Origin: AM-0621 sp964386705 | GTDB lineage: Bacteria; Planctomycetota; Planctomycetia; Planctomycetales; Planctomycetaceae | Reading direction: 5' to 3' | Length of the DNA stretch: 64,000 bases | Assembly: GCA_964386705.1 (NCBI GenBank) | Contig: CAYLTY010000008.1 | Span: 10,982 to 74,981 of the forward strand | Shown: in pieces, positions 52,066 through 60,978 of the stretch | Layout: every line of letters begins with the position of its first letter | Numbering within the stretch: position 1 is the first letter of the stretch | Notes under the pieces: generated by a model | Told to the model about the DNA's origin: nothing | The model's input: the letters and a program-made list of their open reading frames with translations, nothing else | The model's database searches: none | Position numbers and translations under genes: made by a program

Positions 52066-52199
52066 CAGGGCTTCCACGAAAAGGCGATCCAACGAACAAT
52101 GCCGCCCCACCTGAGAGCATCCACTCTGTACAGTGAGGCAGCCGAGGGCATCCTTGCCCCCGCTGTTCGTCGTTCTTCACCCTATAGGCCCGCGCTCAA
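52066..52199. promoter_or_regulatory. Divergent control region of the late operon
   Basis: Between the leftward holin-like gene and the rightward HTH gene. It contains the near-palindrome CACTCTGTACAGTG (52122-52135). No standard promoter boxes were found; it is the only place from which the late genes can be driven. Confidence 0.5.
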
Positions 52200-52457
52200 A
52201 TGGTTTTTCGCGAGAATGGCGAACCGCTCGAAACTGCGCGTGAAGATCGCGGAACCGCCGCGCTCAAAAGGCTCGAACAGCTGCAGCGCGTACCCATGCG
52301 GTTCATCGCCACATTCCTGCTGGTGAAGAAGTACGGCCACAGCTGGCGTCAACGAGCGGAAGAACTCGGCGTCTACCCTGGGACCATCGGATACCAGCTT
52401 CGCCAGGTGAAGCTGGCGCTTGAGCGGTTGCTCATTGAGGAACCCGAGCTTTACTGA
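52200..52457 (+). CDS. HTH protein, late transcription regulator candidate
   Basis: 85 residues. The C-terminal 45 (HSWRQRAEELGVYPGTIGYQ, then LRQVKLALERLL) resemble sigma-70 region 4 or RinA/ArpU-type helix-turn-helix proteins that activate phage late genes. It is divergent from the late operon, as such activators often are. The start is weakly supported; an ATG at codon 33 is another option. It could instead be the small terminase, which also has an HTH. Confidence 0.6.
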   Translation: MVFRENGEPLETAREDRGTAALKRLEQLQRVPMRFIATFLLVKKYGHSWRQRAEELGVYPGTIGYQLRQVKLALERLLIEEPELY

Positions 52458-52761
52458 GCCGATTCTGCCCCTGGCACGCTCACAGTTCGGCCACACGCCG
52501 CGCGCGAAAGAAAGTGTGTGTTGTTTTGTGATACTTCCCAACGGGGCAACGGCGCGCGATGGCCGGAAAGGACCCGTTGCCCGTCGCGCCGCTGGTCGCC
52601 TCCCCGCCCGCTGTCGCGCCCCAAAGTCGCCGCGATGGGGCGCCGTCACGCATAGGTGCCTCCCGGCATACCGCCGCCGTTTTGGGGCGCGATTGAACGT
52701 GCTAGTGACATCCGGTATCTAGGTGCCACGTTTTCACTATCACACCTAAGAGGGCTACAAC
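52458..52761. other. GC-rich non-coding stretch with hairpins, possible packaging site
   Basis: No convincing gene. GGGCAACGG pairs with CCGTTGCCC (52546-52580 region, 25-base loop). Several GCGCGC and GGGGCGC blocks (GGCGCGCGATGG, TTTTGGGGCGCGATT) recur. Position near the lysis and terminase genes and close to attR fits a cos or pac site, but this is not shown. Confidence 0.4.
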
Positions 52762-52971
52762 ATGGCGATGCAAGAGGCGACGGGGTTTTGTAAGGCGTGC
52801 AAGAAGCAGGTCGCGATCAGACGGCCTGGCACAAATCACCTGCTGCACCTGTTCCTCACACTGTGCACGTTAGGGCTGTGGTCCATCGTCTGGGTCTTCG
52901 TGTCGATCAAGATTGGTGGTTGGCGCTGTAGCCAATGCGGCCAGCGTTGCAGCCGCTCGTTGATGCGGTGA
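52762..52971 (+). CDS. Small zinc-ribbon membrane protein
   Basis: 69 residues. N-terminal CKACKKQVAIRRPGTNHLLH, one membrane segment (LFLTLCTLGLWSIVWVFVSI) and C-terminal GGWRCSQCG make up a pattern seen in small phage and bacterial proteins of unknown role. Last gene before attR. AGAGGG upstream of the ATG. Confidence 0.7.
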   Translation: MAMQEATGFCKACKKQVAIRRPGTNHLLHLFLTLCTLGLWSIVWVFVSIKIGGWRCSQCGQRCSRSLMR

Positions 52972-53110
52972 TCTCACTGCTCGCCGTAGGGCATCTACCT
53001 CACAGGCCGTTTGCTTGCATCGGCCTGATTCACACGCCAACATCTCGCCCGTGTCGCACCTGGGTGTTGCACATCGGAAGGATCTCTCCCGAGGTCCTCC
53101 CGAACTTGTT

Positions 53111-53155
53111 TGCCCCTATCGTCTAGAGGCCCAGGATAAAGGATTCTCATTCCTT
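53111..53155 (+). other. attR core, 5' half of the intact tRNA-Glu
   Basis: Identical to 8732-8776 over 45 bases. The crossover must lie inside, most likely in the anticodon loop region, as with other tRNA-targeting integrases. Everything upstream is phage DNA. Confidence 0.92.
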
Positions 53156-53184
53156 AGACCGGGGTTCGAATCCCCGTAGGGGTG
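53112..53184 (+). tRNA. tRNA-Glu (CTC)
   Basis: 73 bases. Acceptor GCCCCTA pairs with TAGGGGT (one G-U), anticodon stem AAGGA/TCCTT around loop TTCTCAT with anticodon CTC, T-arm GGGGTTCGAATCCCC. CCA is not encoded. It reads through the attR core, so its 5' half and promoter derive from the phage. Confidence 0.95.
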
Positions 53185-53187
53185 CCT

Positions 53188-53222
53188 AAGCCCTGTCCGA
53201 CGCAATCGGACAGGGCTTTTTT
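53188..53222 (+). terminator. Rho-independent terminator of tRNA-Glu
   Basis: AAGCCCTGTCCGA, loop CGCAA, TCGGACAGGGCTT followed by TTTT. Starts four bases after the tRNA. Confidence 0.9.
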
Positions 53223-53252
53223 CGTTGGGTTTGTCAGCTCAGGCATGTGGTG

Positions 53253-54323
53253 ATGGATGTGACGTCTTCCGATGATCTTTCGGCCTACGACTATCATCTG
53301 CCTGAGCATTTGATCGCGAAGCAGCCTGCCGAACAGCGGGATCAGGCTCGGTTACTGGTCCTGGATCGTGCGACGCAGTCGATCCAGCACAAGACCGTTG
53401 CGGACCTGCCCTCGTTCCTGAAACCGGGCGATTGTCTGGTGCTCAATGACACACGAGTTCTGCCAGCCAGATTGCTGGGAACTCGATCGGCAACGGGCGG
53501 CAAGTGGGAAGGACTGTTTCTTTCTTCTACGCCGGACGGCGTGTGGCAGTTGATCGCTCAAACGCGCGGCAAGTTGCAGCCGGGAGAGACGATCTCGGTC
53601 GCATCGATTCATCATGCGTCAGACCTGCCGCCGCTGGAACTGCGATTAGTGCAGCGATCGGATGAAGGGGTCTGGGATGCAGTGCCCTCTCAGACGGAAC
53701 CGGCAGAAGTCGTGTTGCAGCAGTATGGAACCTTACCGTTGCCACCGTACATGCAGCGCAAGGTGGCGGATGCCACCGACTGGGAACGCTATCAGACGAC
53801 CTATTCGGAGCGACTCGGTTCGATTGCTGCTCCGACCGCCGGTCTGCACTTCACGCCCGAGTTGCTCGCTCGTTGTCGAGCAGCAGGTGTCGAGATCGCG
53901 CGTGTGACCTTGCACGTCGGCATTGGCACCTTCAAGCCGATTGCCGTTGAGAAACTGTCCGAGCATCAGATGCACTCGGAGTGGTGCGAAGTCAGTGCTG
54001 AAGCCGTGCAGCAGATCCGTGCGGCCAAAGCTCGCGGCCGGCGAGTTGTGGTGATCGGAACAACGTCTGTGAGGACTTTGGAATCGGCCAGCCAGTCAGG
54101 AACGCTCGAACCGTGGAGCGGGCACACGCGGCTCTTCATTCGACCGCCGTACCAGTTCCGCACGGTCGATTGCCTGCTGACCAATTTTCATCTGCCGAAG
54201 TCTACGCTGCTCGTGCTGGTCAGCACGTTGGCAGGTCATGACTTCATTCGCCACGCGTATCAAACCGCGATCGACGAAGGCTACCGCTTCTACAGCTATG
54301 GCGACGCGATGCTGATTCTCTGA
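53253..54323 (+). CDS. queA: S-adenosylmethionine:tRNA ribosyltransferase-isomerase
   Basis: Makes epoxyqueuosine in tRNA wobble positions. Motifs: YDYHLPEHLIAKQPAEQRDQ at the start, VLNDTRVLPARL, IAAPTAGLHFTPEL, HVGIGTFKPI, and LLTNFHLPKSTLLVLVS; full length. The ATG at 53253 is drawn; GTG codons at 53247 and 53250 are also possible. No clear ribosome-binding sequence, which is common here. First chromosomal protein gene after the prophage. Confidence 0.96.
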   Translation: MDVTSSDDLSAYDYHLPEHLIAKQPAEQRDQARLLVLDRATQSIQHKTVADLPSFLKPGDCLVLNDTRVLPARLLGTRSATGGKWEGLFLSSTPDGVWQLIAQTRGKLQPGETISVASIHHASDLPPLELRLVQRSDEGVWDAVPSQTEPAEVVLQQYGTLPLPPYMQRKVADATDWERYQTTYSERLGSIAAPTAGLHFTPELLARCRAAGVEIARVTLHVGIGTFKPIAVEKLSEHQMHSEWCEVSAEAVQQIRAAKARGRRVVVIGTTSVRTLESASQSGTLEPWSGHTRLFIRPPYQFRTVDCLLTNFHLPKSTLLVLVSTLAGHDFIRHAYQTAIDEGYRFYSYGDAMLIL

Positions 54324-54347
54324 AGGCGCCGCTTGATCAAGCAGAAG

Positions 54348-54418
54348 TCTCACGCGAAGGCGCGGAGCCGCGAAGAAAAGAAGTCAATAACTTCGCGGCT
54401 CCGCGCCTTCGCGTGAGA
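54348..54418. repeat. 28-bp perfect inverted repeat, REP-like
   Basis: Arms 54348-54375 and 54391-54418 (starting TCTCACGCGAAGGCGCGGAG) with a 15-base A-rich spacer. It lies between two convergent genes, so it may also work as a bidirectional terminator. A related arm fragment lies in the prophage at 18558. Confidence 0.9.
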
Positions 54419-54445
54419 TCTCATTCGTGTTGCATACGAAAGTGA

Positions 54446-55642
54446 TCAGAACTTCGTTGCCAGGCGGTCCACGATCAGATTGCCAACGTTCAGCGCGGCG
54501 GTGGCTGCCGGTGACGGTGCATTGCCGACGTTCACAACGCGCGAAGTGTCCTGAATCAAGAAATCGTCGAGCAGGTTACCGTCGCGGCCCAGCGCCTGAG
54601 CGCGTACGCCAGCCGGCGCGTGTTCCAGTTGTTCTGATCGAATCTCAGGGATCAATCGCTGGAGAGCTTTCACGAACGCCTGCTTGCTGAAGGATCGCCA
54701 CATCTCATGGCACCCAGTTCGCCAATGGCGCGACGCCATTCGCAGGAAGCCCACATAGGTCAACGATTCCACCAAATCGCGAAGGTTGATGTCGCGCTTC
54801 GTGTAGCCCTCGCGAGCGAACGCCAGCACCGCGTTCGGACCGCACTCAACGCCGCCCTTGACCAGCTTCGTGAAGTGCACGCCGAGGAACGGGAACTTCG
54901 GATCGGGGACGGGATAGATCAAGGCGCGGCACAGGTGCTGAGCATCGGGCTTCAGTTCAAAATACTCACCGCGAAATGGCACGACCTGCGCCTCGGGCCG
55001 CTGACCGCTCATGCTAGTGACACGGTCCGCATGCAGGCCGGTGCAGTTCACCACGTATGAGGTCGCAAAGTCACCTTGATTGGTCTGCACGACGACTTCG
55101 TCTGTTCCTGTCCGCAAGCCGATCACCTTCGTGGAGAGCCGCACGTCCGCGCCGTGTTGTTGCAGCAGTTCTCCCAGCTTCAGGCAGACGCCGACGTAGT
55201 CCACGATGCCTGCTTCAGGCACGTGAATCGCGCGGATCCCGGCGACGTGCGGCTCAATTTCCTTCAACCGCTCGGCACCGATCATGGCGCAGCTCACGCC
55301 GTTCGCCTGACCGCGTTCTAAGATCTTTTCCAGATTTGGAATCTCGGAATCGTCCACCGCGACAATGACCTTGCCGCAGATCTCGTAGGCGATGTTCTGT
55401 TCGGCGCAGAACTGCTCCATGGCCTGCTTGCCCGTGCGGCAGTTCTTGGCTCGCAGAGTGCTGGGCTTGTAGTAGATGCCCGAGTGCAACACGCCCGAGT
55501 TACGGCCGGTCTGATGAAACGCCAGCGACGCTTCTTTCTCGATGAGCCGAATGGACTTGTCCGGGTATCGTTGAGACAGCCGATACGCCGTCGCCAGACC
55601 CACAATCCCGCCGCCCAACACAATGACATCCGTGCGATTCAT
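54446..55642 (-). CDS. lhgO: L-2-hydroxyglutarate oxidase
   Basis: 398 residues from ATG 55642. N-terminal FAD-binding DVIVLGGGIVGLATAYRL, GRNSGVLHSGIYY, VVNCTGLHADRV, FRGEYFELKP and GVHFTKLVKGGVECGPNAVL match LhgO, which oxidises L-2-hydroxyglutarate to 2-oxoglutarate with electrons passed to the respiratory chain. In-frame TTG and GTG codons lie just upstream. Length normal. Confidence 0.93.
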   Translation of the reverse strand: MNRTDVIVLGGGIVGLATAYRLSQRYPDKSIRLIEKEASLAFHQTGRNSGVLHSGIYYKPSTLRAKNCRTGKQAMEQFCAEQNIAYEICGKVIVAVDDSEIPNLEKILERGQANGVSCAMIGAERLKEIEPHVAGIRAIHVPEAGIVDYVGVCLKLGELLQQHGADVRLSTKVIGLRTGTDEVVVQTNQGDFATSYVVNCTGLHADRVTSMSGQRPEAQVVPFRGEYFELKPDAQHLCRALIYPVPDPKFPFLGVHFTKLVKGGVECGPNAVLAFAREGYTKRDINLRDLVESLTYVGFLRMASRHWRTGCHEMWRSFSKQAFVKALQRLIPEIRSEQLEHAPAGVRAQALGRDGNLLDDFLIQDTSRVVNVGNAPSPAATAALNVGNLIVDRLATKF

Positions 55643-55794
55643 AAAGTCCACGCTCAACTGACCGACGAAGAAGACTCCGAACCGTCAAAGAATAGGAACT
55701 GAGCGAACCCTTGCGGAGAGCGGTTTCTGGCAACAAGTCGTAGGGCGGACAATCAGGTCTCCAAGTGAATGTTAAAAGCAGTGGCTTTTCGACT

Positions 55795-55839
55795 CACCAA
55801 ACGAAAACGGTTCGAGCAACTAGAGTTGCTCGAACCGTT
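55795..55839 (-). terminator. Rho-independent terminator for the secreted protein gene
   Basis: Read on the minus strand: AACGGTTCGAGCAAC, loop TCTA, GTTGCTCGAACCGTT, then TTCGTTTGG; 15 pairs. It lies 30 bases after the stop of the next gene. Confidence 0.85.
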
Positions 55840-55868
55840 GATGGGTCCAGATTCATGGACGAAGCGAG

Positions 55869-56294
55869 TTACGATTTGGCGTCGGAGCTCGAGCTCTTCT
55901 CGCTCGCTTCAGGCTTCTTCTTCGTGCGAGTTTCAGCGGCCTTCTTCTTGCCAGCTTCCTGCAACTCGGCGAGTTTCTTCTGTTGATCGGCGGTTAGGAC
56001 GCCCTTCACCTCGTCGTCCCGCTTTTCTTCCAGCGCGGCGATCTCTTTCCTCAGAGCCGCGATCTTGTCTTCGTAACCGCCCTGGATCGTGTAGATCTTT
56101 TTCTTCTGTTCATCGCTGATGCCGACCTGGCCATAGTACTGCGGCACTCGACCTTCGGCCTTCTTGGCAACTTTGGCTTCCGCCTTTGTTTCAGCGGTCT
56201 TTTCCTGAGCGAGGCTCGACGGTGAATTCACCTGAGCGCCGATCATCAAACCAGCTAGAACCAACGCTGCCACGGACACATTGCGCAACTTCAT
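55869..56294 (-). CDS. Small secreted Lys/Glu-rich protein
   Basis: 141 residues with a signal peptide (MKLRNVSVAALVLAGLMIGA). The mature part has ISDEQKKKIYTIQGGYEDKI and a coiled coil with LTADQQKKLAELQEA, patterned like periplasmic Spy/CpxP-type or LTXXQ proteins, and a charged tail. AGGAG before the ATG. Function in envelope stress is conceivable but unproven. Confidence 0.75.
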   Translation of the reverse strand: MKLRNVSVAALVLAGLMIGAQVNSPSSLAQEKTAETKAEAKVAKKAEGRVPQYYGQVGISDEQKKKIYTIQGGYEDKIAALRKEIAALEEKRDDEVKGVLTADQQKKLAELQEAGKKKAAETRTKKKPEASEKSSSSDAKS

Positions 56295-56445
56295 ACGTTA
56301 CTCCTGTTGATGGATTCACCAGACAAGATGGCCCAACGGATGACGGCCACAGAGCAACGATAATGCGATTATGAGTGCACATTTGCAAGCATGCGACAGT
56401 TGAACCCATTGCTGGTGATTCAACTGTGCTGCTTGTACTTACCAA

Positions 56446-59112
56446 TCAGCTCTTGGCGAGGTCTCGCAAGACCGTGTGCAGGATGCCGCCGTTGCGGTAG
56501 TACTTCACTTCGACCGGCGTATCGATGCGGCACGTGGTCACGAAATGCACTTCGCTGCCGTCCGCCTTCTTCGCGGTGACTTCAATCGCTTGGCGCGGCT
56601 TCAGACTGTCATCGAGAGCAAATTCAAAGACTTCGGTACCATCGAGATCCAGGGAATCGCGGTTCTCGCCTTCGCGGAATTGCAACGGTAACACGCCCAT
56701 ACCCACGAGGTTCGAACGATGGATGCGTTCAAACGAAGTGGCGATCACCGCGCGAATGCCAAGCAGATAAGTCCCCTTCGCCGCCCAGTCGCGTGATGAA
56801 CCGGTGCCGTATTCAGCACCGGCCAGCACGACCAGCGGAGTCTGCGTCGCCTTGTACTTAACCGATGCGTCGTAGATCGACATGACCTCGCCCGTTGGCA
56901 GGTACTTCGTCACTCCACCTTCGGTGCCCGGAGCGAGCAGATTCTTCAAGCGGATGTTCGCGAAGGTGCCGCGCGTCATCACGCGGTCGTTACCACGGCG
57001 AGCTCCGTACTGATTGAAGTCAGACACGGGTACTCCGCTATCCAGCAAGAACTTGCCAGCGGGCGAATCTTTCTTGATGGAGCCTGCGGGGCTGATGTGG
57101 TCGGTCGTGACCGAGTCAGCCACCGACACCAGGCAGCGTGCATTGTTGATCGACTTAATCGGGGCGGGAGTCACCGGCATGTCGACGAAGAACGGCGGCT
57201 CTTGGATGTAGGTGCTGGCGAGATCCCACTCATAGAGATCGCCCGTTGAACTCGGAATGGATTGCCATTCAACGGTGCCGTTAGTCGCTTGGCCGTACTC
57301 TCTGAGGTACGTCTCCGGAGACATGGATTCGTCGATGGTCTTGGCGACTTCCGCTTGGGTCGGCCAAATGTCTTTCAGATAGACGTCCTTGCCATCGCTG
57401 CCCTTGCCCAGCGGATCGTTGGTCAGGTCGATGTCCGTCGTTCCGGCGATGGCATAAGCCACGACCAGCGGTGGGCTGGCGAGATAGTTCGCCTTCACCT
57501 GCGGATTGACTCGACCTTCGAAATTGCGGTTGCCGGACAACACAGCCGATGCCACCAAGTCGCCTTCGCTGACGGCCTTTGAAACCGCGTCTGGCAACGG
57601 TCCGCTGTTACCGATGCACGTCGTGCACCCGTAACCTACCGTGTTGAAACCCAGTTTGTTGAGATACGTGTCGAGTCCTGACTTACTCAGGTAATCAGTC
57701 ACAACGCGGCTTCCTGGGGCCAAGCTGGTCTTCACCCACGGCTTGCTGCTGAGTCCCTTCTTCACCGCATTGCGAGCCAGCAATCCGGCCGCCATCAGGA
57801 CGCTGGGGTTGCTGGTGTTGGTGCAACTGGTGATGGCTGCAATCACGACAGCACCGTCGGTAATCGTGCTGTTGCTGGCATCGTTCACCTTAACCGTTGG
57901 GCTCGCGCCCGTGCGGTTGAAACCCTTTGAGAGCTGATCGCGCCACGTGCTCTGCATGTCCTTGAGCAACACGCGATCTTGAGGCCGCTTCGGACCAGCC
58001 AGCGACGGTTCGACAGTCGCGAGATCCAGGAACAGCGTGCTGCTGAAGCGCGGAGTTGGTGATGCCGACGTGCGGAACAGGCCTTGTTCTTTGTAGTACC
58101 GCTCGACGAGATCCACTTCGTTCTCAGTGCGACCGGTGCGGCGCATGTAGTTCAAGGTCTCATCGTCAACGGGGAAGAAGCCCATCGTTGCGCCGTATTC
58201 CGGAGCCATGTTGGCAATGGTCGCGCGATCGGCAAGCGACATGTGCTCCAGGCCGTGCCCAAAGAACTCCACGAACTTCCCGACCACACCGTGCTTACGC
58301 AGCATCTGAGTGACGGTGAGCACCAGATCGGTCGCCGTCACGCCTTCACGGACAGAACCCTTCAATTCAAAGCCGACGACTTCGGGAGTCAACATATAAA
58401 TAGGCTGGCCGAGCATCACAGCCTCAGCCTCGATACCACCGACACCCCAACCCACAACGCCCAGACCGTTGATCATGGTGGTGTGCGAATCGGTACCGAC
58501 CAGCGAGTCCGGAAACGCCACGCCGTCCTTGGTCAACACGCCCTTCGCGAGGTATTCCAGATTGACCTGATGCACGATGCCAGTAGCCGGTGGCACGACG
58601 CGGAAGTTGTTGAAGGCTTGCTGCCCCCAACGCAGGAACTTGTAGCGTTCGACGTTGCGTTGGAACTCGAGGTCAATGTTCTCTTGCAAGGCACCTGCGG
58701 TACCGAACGAGTCAACCTGCACCGAGTGGTCGATGACCAAATCGCACGGTACCAGCGGATTGATCTTCTTGGGGTCGCCGCCCATGCGAACCATCGCCGC
58801 TCGCAGCGCCGCGAGGTCGACGACGGCCGGAACACCGGTGAAGTCCTGCAGCACAACGCGACCGGGCATGAAGGGGATCTCGACTTCCTTCGGCTTGGCC
58901 GTCCAGTGCGCGAGTTCCTTCACATCGAAATCGTTCACGATGAAGCCATCGACATTACGCAGGCACGCTTCCAGCAGCACGCGGATCGAATAGGGGAGCG
59001 TTTCGATGTCGCCAATCCGGTCGTCGATCAACTTCCGCAGCCGAAAGATTTTGTAGTCACCGCTCTTCGTCTTGAGTGTTCCTTCAGCGCCGAACGGGTT
59101 CGCGGAAGCCAT
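56446..59112 (-). CDS. acnA: Aconitate hydratase A
   Basis: 888 residues. Iron-sulphur ligands: C in SCTNTSNP and two in GYGCTTCIGNSG. Other family blocks: VGTDSHTTMINGLGVVGWGVGGIEAE, KPWVKTSLAPGSRVV, and the swivel-domain AGAEYGTGSSRDWAAKG and ATSFERIHRSNLVGMG. Converts citrate to isocitrate in the TCA cycle. AGGAG upstream of the start. Confidence 0.97.
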   Translation of the reverse strand: MASANPFGAEGTLKTKSGDYKIFRLRKLIDDRIGDIETLPYSIRVLLEACLRNVDGFIVNDFDVKELAHWTAKPKEVEIPFMPGRVVLQDFTGVPAVVDLAALRAAMVRMGGDPKKINPLVPCDLVIDHSVQVDSFGTAGALQENIDLEFQRNVERYKFLRWGQQAFNNFRVVPPATGIVHQVNLEYLAKGVLTKDGVAFPDSLVGTDSHTTMINGLGVVGWGVGGIEAEAVMLGQPIYMLTPEVVGFELKGSVREGVTATDLVLTVTQMLRKHGVVGKFVEFFGHGLEHMSLADRATIANMAPEYGATMGFFPVDDETLNYMRRTGRTENEVDLVERYYKEQGLFRTSASPTPRFSSTLFLDLATVEPSLAGPKRPQDRVLLKDMQSTWRDQLSKGFNRTGASPTVKVNDASNSTITDGAVVIAAITSCTNTSNPSVLMAAGLLARNAVKKGLSSKPWVKTSLAPGSRVVTDYLSKSGLDTYLNKLGFNTVGYGCTTCIGNSGPLPDAVSKAVSEGDLVASAVLSGNRNFEGRVNPQVKANYLASPPLVVAYAIAGTTDIDLTNDPLGKGSDGKDVYLKDIWPTQAEVAKTIDESMSPETYLREYGQATNGTVEWQSIPSSTGDLYEWDLASTYIQEPPFFVDMPVTPAPIKSINNARCLVSVADSVTTDHISPAGSIKKDSPAGKFLLDSGVPVSDFNQYGARRGNDRVMTRGTFANIRLKNLLAPGTEGGVTKYLPTGEVMSIYDASVKYKATQTPLVVLAGAEYGTGSSRDWAAKGTYLLGIRAVIATSFERIHRSNLVGMGVLPLQFREGENRDSLDLDGTEVFEFALDDSLKPRQAIEVTAKKADGSEVHFVTTCRIDTPVEVKYYRNGGILHTVLRDLAKS

Positions 59113-59322
59113 GCGAATATCTCCTGTGCGTTAGCAGTGTTGTGTCCGGGCCCGAGCCGCCCGTCAGAGTAGGACGCCCGGAGTGTAATCCTGCCGATCC
59201 TGCGCGAAAACCGGCGCCGGGGCTTCTCGCTCTTGAATACTGTCCAACCGGCCGATTACGACTAGACAGTTCTCATTTTCGGGACGCGCGTTTCGATCGA
59301 TGCACCTGCTCGGAGCCGAGCC

Positions 59323-60717
59323 ATGCTGACGATTGGTGATCTGAGTTCACGCGGCGGACGCAGGGACTTTCTGCAGGTCGGCGGTCTCGCGCTGGGTGGA
59401 CTGACGCTCGCGGATCTGCTGGCGTCGCAGGCTTCGGGAGCCACCGGAAACCCTTTGACGACGGGCAAGTCGATTATCTTCCTGTTCATGCATGGAGGCC
59501 CGTCGCAGGTTGAGCTGTTCGATCCGAAAATGACAGCTCCGTCCGAGATTCGCAGTGCGACAGGAGAACTGGCCACCAAGCTGCCGGGGATCACGTTCGG
59601 CGGAACCATGCCGAAGCTGGCCGCTCTGGCCGACAAGTTCTCGATCGTACGTTCGTTCCGCACTGGCGATGGCAATCACGACATCAAGCCGATCGTGGGG
59701 CGTGACAGCTTCAATGCGAATCTGGGTTCTCTGTACTCACGCATTGTCGGATCGAACAACCCGACGAATGGCATGCCGACGAACGTCGCGCTGTTTCCGC
59801 AGGCCGTGGACGCAACCACTCAGCCCGGAACAGCGGCATTCGGTAACTTCAGTCAGACCGGTTCTTTCGGCAACGTCTTCGCACCCTTCGTTCCCGGTAC
59901 TGGCGGCGAAGCGCAGGAGAACCTGCGGATGCGGGTGCCTCAAGATCGGCTCGACGATCGCAAGCTCTTGCTGAGTGGTCTCGATCAGGTGAAGTGGGCT
60001 TTCGACAAGTTTGGAGACAAAGCACCGCTCGACAAAGTCCGCGAGCAGGCGTTCTCAACCATCTTGGGTGGTGTGGCGGATGCGTTCGACTTGAAGAAGG
60101 AGGATCCCGCGACGGTTTCCCGCTACGACACCGCGCCGCTGCTCAAGCCTCAGGACATCAGCCGCCACTGGAACAACTACAAGAACTATGTCGACAACGC
60201 GAAGTCGCTCGGCAAGCTGCTGTTGCTGTCGCGAAGGTTGTGTGAACGCGGTGCAGGGTTCGTCACGGTCACAACAAATTTCGTGTGGGATATGCACGCG
60301 GATGTGAACAACGCGACGGTCGAAGAGGGCATGCGCTATATGGGAACGCCATTCGACCATGCTGTGTCCGCGTTCATTGAAGATTGCGAAGCCCGCGGCC
60401 TCGGCGAAAAAATCTTGCTGGTTTGTTGCGGAGAGATGGGTCGCACACCGCGTATTAATAGCCGGGGCGGTCGAGACCACTGGGGCGGTTTAGCGCCACT
60501 GATGCTCTACGGCGGCGGCCTGAAAATGGGACAGGTCATCGGCCAGTCCACGCGCGATGCGGGCGAGCCGCGCACGGAACCCGTCGAGATCAAGCATCTC
60601 ATCGCCACCATCATGCACACGCTCTTCCACGTCGGCGATCTGCGCATCGCTCAAGGCACGCCGGGTGAAGTTTCCCGCGTCGCCGCCGAATGGATTCCGA
60701 TTGCCGGACTGACGTAG
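59323..60717 (+). CDS. DUF1501 protein with Tat signal
   Basis: 464 residues. Twin-arginine signal SRGGRRDFLQVGGLALGGL directs folded export. The body matches DUF1501: FLFMHGGPSQVELFDPK, FRTGDGNHD, CCGEMGRTPRIN, GRDHWGG and IKHLIATIMHTLFH. Very abundant in planctomycetes; possible sulphatase/phosphatase-like fold, activity unknown. Confidence 0.92.
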   Translation: MLTIGDLSSRGGRRDFLQVGGLALGGLTLADLLASQASGATGNPLTTGKSIIFLFMHGGPSQVELFDPKMTAPSEIRSATGELATKLPGITFGGTMPKLAALADKFSIVRSFRTGDGNHDIKPIVGRDSFNANLGSLYSRIVGSNNPTNGMPTNVALFPQAVDATTQPGTAAFGNFSQTGSFGNVFAPFVPGTGGEAQENLRMRVPQDRLDDRKLLLSGLDQVKWAFDKFGDKAPLDKVREQAFSTILGGVADAFDLKKEDPATVSRYDTAPLLKPQDISRHWNNYKNYVDNAKSLGKLLLLSRRLCERGAGFVTVTTNFVWDMHADVNNATVEEGMRYMGTPFDHAVSAFIEDCEARGLGEKILLVCCGEMGRTPRINSRGGRDHWGGLAPLMLYGGGLKMGQVIGQSTRDAGEPRTEPVEIKHLIATIMHTLFHVGDLRIAQGTPGEVSRVAAEWIPIAGLT

Positions 60718-60978
60718 CTCCAGGCCTCGCGCGGCTCATCCGTGCTGCGGCTCACTCGACTTTCTGGATCTTCCTCCCAACAACCGCGATTTCTGTTCGC
60801 GTCGATGTTCGGGGTCATGGCTTCTCTGACATCTTCTGCTTTTTTTGTTTTCCGTCATTACCTGTTCCGTGGTGCGCGGCGGGTTTCGCCCGTAACTTCT
60901 TCCGCTCACATTTCACGTCGAACGTGACGTTCAGCAACTCTCGCTGCTCTCACGTAGTTCCCTCTCGAGGAATCGCAG

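Larger units (their letters stand above)
8732..53155. mobile_element. Integrated siphovirus-like prophage in tRNA-Glu
   Basis: Bounded by a 45-bp direct repeat made of tRNA-Glu sequence. It contains a tyrosine integrase, a repressor candidate, large terminase, portal, protease, capsid, tail tube, tail chaperone, tape measure, fibre and lysis-type genes. No interrupted structural gene was seen, so it may be intact. Because the repeat is the 5' half of the tRNA, the intact tRNA at the right end has phage-derived DNA upstream, including its promoter region. Order and strand use (early genes rightward, late genes leftward from the far end) are orderly. Confidence 0.93.

Noticed and set aside
52182..52722. 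Frames of about 100-155 residues in the GC-rich gap
   Set aside because: Arg/Pro/Ala-rich in the manner of GC-rich non-coding DNA, with no ribosome-binding sequence.
8732..53155. Integrative conjugative element or satellite
   Set aside because: No relaxase or type IV secretion genes, and a full set of capsid and tail genes is present.
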